Shown piece after piece: positions 1-6,176 of a DNA stretch of 19,499 nucleotides (position 1 is its first letter; the number at the start of each line of letters is the position of its first letter). The position numbers and the translations under genes were made by a program. The notes under the pieces are model-generated. The model saw only the letters and a program-made list of their open reading frames with translations. It did no database searches and was not told where the DNA came from. Source of the stretch: DAOLCO01 sp964612555 (GTDB lineage Bacteria > Bdellovibrionota_C > UBA2361 > SZUA-149 > DAOLCO01); the NCBI GenBank assembly GCA_964612555.1, contig CAZTBW010000016.1, positions 1 through 19,499 on the forward strand. Direction: 5' to 3'.

Positions 1-93
1 TCGGGACAAACACGTTTATTTCAGATTTGACTTTTCACATAACAGTATCACCAAACTCTCATTGAAATTTCTTTTTGAAATAGTTTTACTTCG

Positions 94-309
94 TTAAATT
101 TGTAGGTTTGTCTCGTGTTTTGGTTCTAAACTGTGTTCATCTGATGTTATGTTTTGCTCTGGAATGGTGAGAAAGTGTACTTTTGGATGTACATCCCCGG
201 TGGAAACTCCGTATCAAGAAACCCCTTTCTGTATCTGCCTAGATGCTTTCTTGAACATATCATACATGGTGAAGCAAAAAGCCTTTGCTTCTTTTCCTTT
301 TGGTAAATC
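94..309 (-). pseudogene. Decayed 3' fragment of an unrecognised gene
   Basis: On the minus strand one frame reads for about 70 codons from 309 to a TAA at 96-94 with a single internal TGA at 216-214. The product is hydrophilic and protein-like, including YDMFKKASRQIQKGVS before the TGA and HPKVHFLTIPEQN after it. The TGA sits where a Trp codon (TGG) could have been, and another TGA lies just upstream at 312-310. No start codon or full domain is visible, so I read it as the broken end of a gene whose 5' part is lost. The opposite strand is also open (149-397), but its Cys-rich, low-charge product looks like the shadow. I do not recognise the family. Confidence 0.3.
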
Positions 310-366
310 TCAGGGTATTGCCAAAAGTGTTAATGATCAGGTTAAGAGCATAATTAGTCTTAGTCG

Positions 367-453
367 TATATATAAATATATACAAATTTTCCTATAAAGT
401 ATATATTTATATTGACATTCTTAAATATATTGTTTATATATAAATATACACAA
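367..453. repeat. AT-rich operator-like repeats upstream of mmpA
   Basis: Two 19-bp direct repeats, at 367-385 and 435-453, differ at one position (TATATATAAATATAYACAA). A shorter inverted version lies between them at 399-414. The second repeat covers the -10 element of the promoter of the downstream HTH gene, and the inverted copy abuts its -35. This arrangement suggests binding sites for the HTH protein and negative autoregulation. The binding role is inference; the repeats are read directly. Confidence 0.6.
412..440 (+). promoter_or_regulatory. Sigma70-like promoter of the mmpAB pair
   Basis: A perfect TTGACA (412-417) is followed after exactly 17 bp by TATATA (435-440), predicting transcription from about 447. 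This sets the mmpA start: an in-frame ATG at 412 lies inside the promoter and cannot be in the message, leaving ATG 484. The -10 overlaps the second AT-rich repeat, so a protein bound there would block RNA polymerase. Confidence 0.65.
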
Positions 454-483
454 TTGCCAATATACAATGAACTAAAGAGTAAT

Positions 484-951
484 ATGAGCATTAAAGCTAT
501 TATTTCCAGTCAATACAAGGAAAGAGTCAATCAGGCTTCTTTACAGTTTCAAGATGTAGAAATTCCACCAGAAGGTTGGCTCTGTACTGTTCGTAATGCC
601 CTTGGCATGTCAGCGGCAGCTTTGGCTCGTCGGATTGGTAAAACCAGGGCTCTTGTGTCTAATACTGAAAAGGCAGAATTGAAAGGAGCAGTTACTATTA
701 AAACCATGCAGTCTATGGCAGCAGCAATGAATTGTCGTTTTATCTATGCAGTCGTACCGAATGAAAGCATAGAGGCTATTTTAAAAATCCGTGCCTATGA
801 AAAAGCCCGCTCACTGGTGGAAGCTGGTACTATACAAATGGCAATGGAAGAACAAACTCTTTCAGAAAAACAAATTGAATTTGAAGTCAACCGTCTTGCC
901 ATGGACATGCTCAAGGATTTGCCATCTAATTTTTGGAATGACGAGAATTAA
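484..951 (+). CDS. Mobile mystery protein A (HTH antitoxin-like)
   Basis: This 155-aa protein belongs to the family named mobile mystery protein A (TIGR02612), normally found directly before mobile mystery protein B. Diagnostic features are the PPEGWLCTVRNALGMS segment (about residues 29-44), then a XRE/Cro-type helix-turn-helix (AAALARRIGKTRALVSNTEK) and a CRFIYAVVP strand. A Glu/Lys-rich helical tail follows. It is probably a DNA-binding partner or antitoxin for the Fic-fold protein 2 nt downstream and an autorepressor acting at the upstream repeats. ATG 484 is chosen because the longer reading begins inside the promoter. The family assignment is firm; the antitoxin and repressor roles are inferred from context. 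Confidence 0.88.
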   Translation: MSIKAIISSQYKERVNQASLQFQDVEIPPEGWLCTVRNALGMSAAALARRIGKTRALVSNTEKAELKGAVTIKTMQSMAAAMNCRFIYAVVPNESIEAILKIRAYEKARSLVEAGTIQMAMEEQTLSEKQIEFEVNRLAMDMLKDLPSNFWNDEN

Positions 952-953
952 CA

Positions 954-1535
954 ATGATAGAATATCCCTATGGTGCAACACCACTAAACCCTGATGAAAT
1001 GGAGGGACTAAAATTCAAACACGTCATGACACGTGGTGAACTGGATCATTTGGAACAGGCTAACATTCAGAGTGGTATAATGTGGATGCAAAAGAGCAAA
1101 CGCTCAGACCTCTTGAGCGAAGAATATATTCGTGAGCTGCATAAACAACTATTTGGGGATGTTTGGAATTGGGCAGGAACATTTCGTCGTACAGAAAAAA
1201 ATATTGGCGTGGATCCGATCTATATTAGTACGGAACTTCGTATGTTATTGGATGATGCGCGTTATTGGTTGAAATACGAAACCTACCCTGCTAAAGAAGC
1301 AGCAATACGTTTTCACCACCGCCTGGTATTTATTCATCTGTTCCCGAACGGTAACGGACGGCATGCCCGAATTATGGCAGATGCCTTATTGCTTAAACTA
1401 CACAAACTCCCACCGATTAATTGGGCAGGTGAATACAATCCTGCTTCCATGAATGAACGACGCAAGGAGTATATAAACGCCTTGAGAGCAGCAGATCGTG
1501 GTGATTACAGTTTATTGCTTGCCTTTTGCGGGTAA
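954..1535 (+). CDS. Mobile mystery protein B (Fic/Doc fold)
   Basis: This 193-aa Fic-domain protein is of the mobile mystery protein B family (TIGR02613). Fic enzymes transfer AMP or other nucleotide-derived groups from a nucleotide cofactor to target proteins. The Fic core occupies about residues 55-150 and its active-site motif is HLFPNGNGRHAR (128-139): the catalytic His128, the GNG anion hole and both Arg are present. The Asp/Glu that usually binds magnesium is Asn132. That may be normal for this subfamily but makes standard AMPylation uncertain. It starts 2 nt after the mmpA stop, so the pair is probably co-transcribed and translationally coupled. It is likely the toxin or effector half of the module; the target is unknown. 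Confidence 0.88.
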   Translation: MIEYPYGATPLNPDEMEGLKFKHVMTRGELDHLEQANIQSGIMWMQKSKRSDLLSEEYIRELHKQLFGDVWNWAGTFRRTEKNIGVDPIYISTELRMLLDDARYWLKYETYPAKEAAIRFHHRLVFIHLFPNGNGRHARIMADALLLKLHKLPPINWAGEYNPASMNERRKEYINALRAADRGDYSLLLAFCG

Positions 1536-1651
1536 ATGGTAATGACAAGGAAGAAATAGGAAAGAAGAAGAAAGGGAAGAGGGAAATGACGTAACCCTCT
1601 CTAAACGATGAAGAGCCATTACAAACAGCCACCCGCAGGGTATCGAGAAAA

Positions 1652-1687
1652 GAAAGCCCTTATATTTTCTTTCTTGACAGGGCTTTC
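1652..1687. other. Hairpin after mmpB
   Basis: A perfect 9-bp inverted repeat, GAAAGCCCT (1652-1660) and AGGGCTTTC (1679-1687), encloses an 18-nt pyrimidine-rich loop. It lies between mmpB and the next gene but has no following T tract, so a classical intrinsic terminator is not supported. It overlaps the putative promoter at 1674-1701. Confidence 0.35.
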
Positions 1688-1701
1688 AGCTCAGCTAGTA
1701 T
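1674..1701 (+). promoter_or_regulatory. Putative promoter of the 982-aa secreted protein gene
   Basis: TTGACA (1674-1679), 16 bp, then TAGTAT (1696-1701), a 4/6 match to the -10 consensus. Transcription would begin near 1708, about 54 nt before the start codon. Confidence 0.4.
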
Positions 1702-1761
1702 TCGTGGGGGTACGATGAGCCGATAAGCGAACCAGATATACATATACTGAACGCAGAGTAA

Positions 1762-4710
1762 ATGGAGCATATGAGAAAAGGTAAGAGAAACTACTCAACT
1801 TTGGCGAGAATCTGTTCTCAGCCTTTTGTCTTCGCAGTTTTCCTGTTACTTATTGGATTGCATTCGAACCTCCTGTTAGATGCATCTGCCGAGATTCTTA
1901 CTCAGCCACTTGATAGTGATGGTGACGGCGTTTTTGACTCTAAAGAAAAGCAGGATGGAACAGATCCTGATTCTCCCGATAGCTTTATAGAACATATAGA
2001 CAAAACCTACTGCGTGGATTGGAATGGCTTTATAAGTCAGGACATGCAGGTGATGGAGCTTCGGAGTGCTGGCTGCTCTACTCTCAATCTGAAATTGGCG
2101 CTGCGCGATAGTGCGGGCACACTTCGGGATAGTTTATCTTATACTCTTGAACCTGCAAAGCAGTTTGATCTTGTCGTTAATACTCTTAACGGTTTTGAGC
2201 CTATGACTTATGGGACTCTCTGTGCGACGATTCAGGGGGGTAGTCCTGATACGCTGGATGTTCGCATGTCAAATTATCGACTTGGTGAAAATACTTTTAC
2301 GCGGGCATTCTCCGCTGCATCTACGCCAGCCCGGAGCGGCTCTCAGTTTATTGCTTATAATAATTACTTTCCTACCCTTAATGCCTCGGAGTTCTCAAAT
2401 AATGTGGAGGGATGGCTTCAACTTTCAAACGAAGAGTATTCAGACGAATCGGGAGACCTGATTTACTATGACAGAGATGGAACTGAAATTAAACGGGTGG
2501 GTATTACCATTCCGGCTCACGGGCGCTTCGATGTTGACACGCACTCAGTTGGACCAAACAGAGTTGGTCTGATCAAGTGGCTTCCTGAGGACTCCACCAA
2601 AAAAATTCGCCTCTCATCAAACCGCTATTATTTCGTCGGTGCTCCGGGAAGCAGTCTGGCGGGGGTCGTCTCAATCTCCGCCAGGCGTCCGACCGGACAT
2701 GTGATGGCAGTTCCGTTTCAAACCGATTCTCGTATTTCGGTACTTGAAGTCAGTAATACGCGAAATATAGGCGCAACCGTCTCTCTCTCAGTGTATGATG
2801 CGGAGGGAAATAGGACTCAGACTCAGCCAGGGTCGATATACCTTCGGGCAAATTCAACTTCTCATGTGGTCTTAAACAACTATCTTCCAAGTGGGTCTGG
2901 AAAGGTTCAGTTTTCTTCCAACATTCCTGAGTCGTTGATAAGCCTACTGCTGGAATATGGATTGGACAACTCCTTGCGATTTGCTTTTGCTACTGTTGGG
3001 GAACCGAAGGCAGGTTTTGGGGTTACCCAGCGAAGCTCTTATAACAACTTTCTTGGCGGGTGTCGGCTCAGGCTGGCAAATCTTACTGATTCTCAACGCT
3101 CGACTCAGGTGGATGTTAACCGTTATGACGGTACTATGATCCCCTTTGAGAGCCCGGTTCAGGTACCTGCGAATGGGGTTGTTGAGCTTGACCTTTGCTC
3201 AAGTGATGCACAGGATAGCTACGGTGGGGTAATTCTCACACCAGACACCGCAGAGACTTTAATCGGTGAAGTAATACGACAAAATTCAGATCGTACTGCC
3301 GAGTTTAAAACGACCGCAACTGAGCGATCGATCTGTCTTGCTGAGTTGAGGCTCAATACCTCTTCGCTTACGCTGGTAGCTGAAAGTGGTAATCCAGGGA
3401 CTGTGTCGTTGACGAATTTGTCAAACACGGTAACTGTAACGAACATTCAAGCGGTGCTTCCGGCAGACTGGGATGATGTTGTGGTGGATGTCTCTAATTG
3501 TGAAAATTTGCAACCTGGAGCGTCTTGTACCCTGAGCTTCACTCCGGGGGATACCATCCGTGCTGCGAGCTCTGTTTCGATAGTGAGTGATAATGCCAGT
3601 GAGCTGCTACCTGTGGTCTCCGTTGCTGCAAGCTCGACGGGGGTCATCAGCATCACTAACTCGCCGTTGACGCTCATCGCAAGTGGTGGAACTGGGATAT
3701 TAACGATTACTAACACTTCTGCTACTGCCACTGTTTTGAACGTCGCATCAGATTTTACAGGAACTGCGCTTGAGGGGAATGTTGCAGAGACAGGAAATAC
3801 CTGCGCGACAATCGCTCCCTCTGCTAGTTGCACCTTAACCTTTACTCCGGGAAGCAGTGTGGTTGCTGCTACGAATTTTTCTATAAAAGGCGATAATACA
3901 AATACGGCTACTGCATCGATTGTGATAGGGTCAGGGTCTACACTTACCGCCATCAGTCCAAACACAGGGACTTCATCCGGGGGCACTGGGATTACCTTAA
4001 GCGGAACCGGATTAACAGGTGCGACAGCGGTAACCTTTAACGGCGTACCGGCAACTTCAGTGAATGTTGTCAATTCAACCACCGTCACTGCGGTCACACC
4101 AGCCCATGCAGTGGGAGTGGTAGACGTAGTAATCGATACACCAGCCGGTGGTGCAACGCTTACTAACGGCTATACCTATCAAATGACAACCATCGGTCAA
4201 TCGTCAGGAGGTGGAACGATCGCTTGTCTGAACGGCGGGTTCAATAACCTCATTGCAGCGATTGTGGATAATAGTATCGCAATAGGATGGGGCGGATTTG
4301 GTGCTTTTATTATGCCAGGATCACAAAGTAATGTTGATGGCGCCTCAAATACAAGTGCGATCGTCTCCATGCTTGGTCACCACGGCGGTATCCCCTATGC
4401 CGCAGGGTTGTGCAACGACTATGAAGTTGATTCGCAAGGAAACACTCCGTGTCAGGCTGGTAATACCTGTTATGACGATTGGTTTTTACCTGCAGGAAAT
4501 AACGCAACGGTTTCCGGGCAGCTCAATTGTCTTTATACTAATCGTCTTGCGATTGGAGGGTTTGCCCCCGATGTTTATCACAGCTCAACTGAAGACTCAG
4601 TGAATCCAGAATTTTTTGTGTGGGGTCTCTCGTTCTCAGATGGTAGCCAGCATTCTTATTTTAAGCTTGCTCAGTACAGAGTTCGCTGCGTGAGAGCATT
4701 TACCCCGTAA
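1762..4710 (+). CDS. Large secreted mosaic protein with TSP3-like, ASH-like, IPT/TIG and DUF1566-like regions
   Basis: A 982-aa exported protein of unknown function. A signal peptide ends near ASA-E (41-44). An acidic calcium-binding-like DSDGDGVFD stretch follows (51-59). About 80-520 is beta-rich, built from modules containing RSSYNNFLGG (around 424), shared with the 938-aa protein at 6177-8993. Two ASH-like repeats (about 529-727) each carry a C-(I/L)-x-P-x-(A/G)-SCTL-(S/T)-FTPG signature. An IPT/TIG domain spans about 730-810 (GTGITLSGTGLTGATAVTFNG). The C-terminal 170 residues resemble DUF1566/Lcl C-terminal domains: DWFLPAG, QLNCLY, a HSSTE motif (usually WSSTE) and a VRCVRAF end, with several Cys. 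ATG 1771 is an alternative start. It is probably a surface or secreted adhesin-like protein. Confidence 0.8.
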   Translation: MEHMRKGKRNYSTLARICSQPFVFAVFLLLIGLHSNLLLDASAEILTQPLDSDGDGVFDSKEKQDGTDPDSPDSFIEHIDKTYCVDWNGFISQDMQVMELRSAGCSTLNLKLALRDSAGTLRDSLSYTLEPAKQFDLVVNTLNGFEPMTYGTLCATIQGGSPDTLDVRMSNYRLGENTFTRAFSAASTPARSGSQFIAYNNYFPTLNASEFSNNVEGWLQLSNEEYSDESGDLIYYDRDGTEIKRVGITIPAHGRFDVDTHSVGPNRVGLIKWLPEDSTKKIRLSSNRYYFVGAPGSSLAGVVSISARRPTGHVMAVPFQTDSRISVLEVSNTRNIGATVSLSVYDAEGNRTQTQPGSIYLRANSTSHVVLNNYLPSGSGKVQFSSNIPESLISLLLEYGLDNSLRFAFATVGEPKAGFGVTQRSSYNNFLGGCRLRLANLTDSQRSTQVDVNRYDGTMIPFESPVQVPANGVVELDLCSSDAQDSYGGVILTPDTAETLIGEVIRQNSDRTAEFKTTATERSICLAELRLNTSSLTLVAESGNPGTVSLTNLSNTVTVTNIQAVLPADWDDVVVDVSNCENLQPGASCTLSFTPGDTIRAASSVSIVSDNASELLPVVSVAASSTGVISITNSPLTLIASGGTGILTITNTSATATVLNVASDFTGTALEGNVAETGNTCATIAPSASCTLTFTPGSSVVAATNFSIKGDNTNTATASIVIGSGSTLTAISPNTGTSSGGTGITLSGTGLTGATAVTFNGVPATSVNVVNSTTVTAVTPAHAVGVVDVVIDTPAGGATLTNGYTYQMTTIGQSSGGGTIACLNGGFNNLIAAIVDNSIAIGWGGFGAFIMPGSQSNVDGASNTSAIVSMLGHHGGIPYAAGLCNDYEVDSQGNTPCQAGNTCYDDWFLPAGNNATVSGQLNCLYTNRLAIGGFAPDVYHSSTEDSVNPEFFVWGLSFSDGSQHSYFKLAQYRVRCVRAFTP

Positions 4711-4922
4711 TTGTTTTGCTTTTGATGGAAATGGAATTTAGTATCTAGGAAATAAATTGGCTCTGGGAACGCCGACCTGATAGAGAGAGTTATATTCTGT
4801 TTCATCAGTAGAACTAAAATTTAAATCGCAATTGTCTGTAATTACTCAATAAAACTATCCTGTGAAGGGGTACAGTTTTATGCTAAGCTGCGGAAATTAA
4901 AAAAAATGGAAGGCAGATTTTT

Positions 4923-5420
4923 ATGAGCAGAATATATTGCAGAATCTTGTTTGCTGTAGCGATTTTATTATCGGTTGCACCTGTGGAATCTATAGCTGAG
5001 TCGGGGACGGCTCGACCGATGTGTGCCACATTACTTACGGCTGAAGAACTTGCTACTGCTGTAGTGTCTGGTTTTCAGGACATGGGTGCCGAGGAAAGCG
5101 ACCCTGGTCATTCATCTTGTCCATGGATGTTGCGTGGTGATAGTGGATTCAAAACTGTCAGTGTACAGTTCACTACGCTGGGAGCAATAACAGAAGATGA
5201 GTATAGTATTGAAGAGTATTTTAACAACCTGGTCAATGCCGGGGTAGGAATGGGGGGCGAAAAAGAGGATCTGCCCAATATTGGAGTTCGTGCTGCTTTT
5301 ATTCCTACTGATCCTCAGGTGCTTGCCATTGTGCAGCGAAAGGATGGCGTTGCCAGAATCGTTGGTAACAATCTGACGAAAGAACAGATTACAAATGTAG
5401 CCAAAGCTGTTGCTGAATAA
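4923..5420 (+). CDS. Small secreted protein, unknown function
   Basis: A 165-aa protein with an N-terminal signal peptide (hydrophobic core ILFAVAILLSV, cleavage probably near IAES). The mature part begins with MCATLLTAEELATAV and includes SSCPWML, giving two Cys in a mature alpha/beta domain. The layout, 'C-x-LLT-x-EE' then 'C-x-W' then beta strands, is reminiscent of the DUF3558-like exported proteins, but I cannot assign it. The start is supported by a GGAAGG ribosome binding site (4908-4913) with 9-nt spacing. No partner gene is evident; the preceding 212 bp hold no obvious gene. Confidence 0.7.
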   Translation: MSRIYCRILFAVAILLSVAPVESIAESGTARPMCATLLTAEELATAVVSGFQDMGAEESDPGHSSCPWMLRGDSGFKTVSVQFTTLGAITEDEYSIEEYFNNLVNAGVGMGGEKEDLPNIGVRAAFIPTDPQVLAIVQRKDGVARIVGNNLTKEQITNVAKAVAE

Positions 5421-5532
5421 TAGCCACTGTGTTTGTGAAGTGTTCTAGGGAAGAGTGCAGCTCTTGTAGGACGGGAATGTTCTGCGCGGTAGGCTGCGTA
5501 CTTCCTATCAAGGACAATAAATAACTTTCCCT

Positions 5533-6154
5533 ATGTCTATACACACAGTGACAGGTGCTTTTGGTTATTCAGGGAAGTTTATTGCAAAAAGATTGCTTGA
5601 ATCAGGGATACAAGTAAATACCTTGACAAACTCTCCTGATCGGAAAAGTTTTTTAAAAGATAAAATTAAAGTTCATTCATTTAATTTTGACAATCCGGAA
5701 ATGTTAATTGCTTCTCTTGAAGGTACTGAAGTACTTTATAATACTTATTGGGTTCGATTTAACCATTCATCATTTACACATGAAGATGCTGTTAAGAACA
5801 CTCTGATTTTATTTGATAAGGTTTGTCTAAAAAATAATAGAATAATAAACGCTATAGGTCCTGAAACATTTACCTATACGGAACTTGTAAAGGTAATTGG
5901 GGAGATCATCAATATCAGACCACGAATTGTATATGTCAATCCGGGGATAGGATATCTTGCCAGTAAACTAATTGGACTCTTTATGAATGATGTTTTTGTA
6001 ACTAAAGAAGAAATACAAGGTTTAATGCAAGATTTGTTATGCGTGGATGATAGCCCTGCGGGCAAAAGAAAATTCAAATAATCTGGGAGTACGATATTCA
6101 AATGAGCTACGGAGAAGACAAGACCGTATGAATGCCTATGATGATCTCACCTGA
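5533..6154 (+). pseudogene. NAD(P)-binding Rossmann (NmrA-like/atypical SDR) pseudogene with two deletions
   Basis: The N-terminus has the Rossmann dinucleotide-binding motif TGAFGYSGKFIAKRL (about residues 7-21), followed by a typical atypical-SDR first half ending near NTLILFDK. The reading then jumps to an AIGPETFTYTELV segment that in full-length relatives (about 300 aa, from memory) comes after some 80 more residues, implying an in-frame deletion near 5825-5840. A second lesion lies after SPAG at about 6063: the frame closes at TAA 6079-6081, yet the +1 frame continues AKENSNNLGVRYSNELRRR to a TGA at 6152-6154, matching the expected C-terminal helix. No good ribosome binding site is seen. 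The catalytic middle is missing, so activity is unlikely. Confidence 0.8.
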
Positions 6155-6176
6155 TTAAATAATCCGTGCTGAAAAA

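Noticed and set aside
1..117. Short inverted similarity (CGGGACAAAC near 2 and GTTTGTCTCG near 108) as possible insertion-sequence ends
   Set aside because: Only 9 of 10 bases match, only about 95 bp lie between them and no transposase is present.
149..397. 82-codon plus-strand open frame
   Set aside because: Cys-rich, low-charge product with no ribosome binding site; the opposite strand gives a more protein-like reading.
1652..1687. Intrinsic terminator after mmpB
   Set aside because: Good 9-bp stem but an 18-nt loop and no T tract.
3447..4097. 216-codon minus-strand open frame
   Set aside because: Antisense shadow of the low-complexity ASH/TIG region; repetitive Val/Ala/Pro composition without a ribosome binding site.
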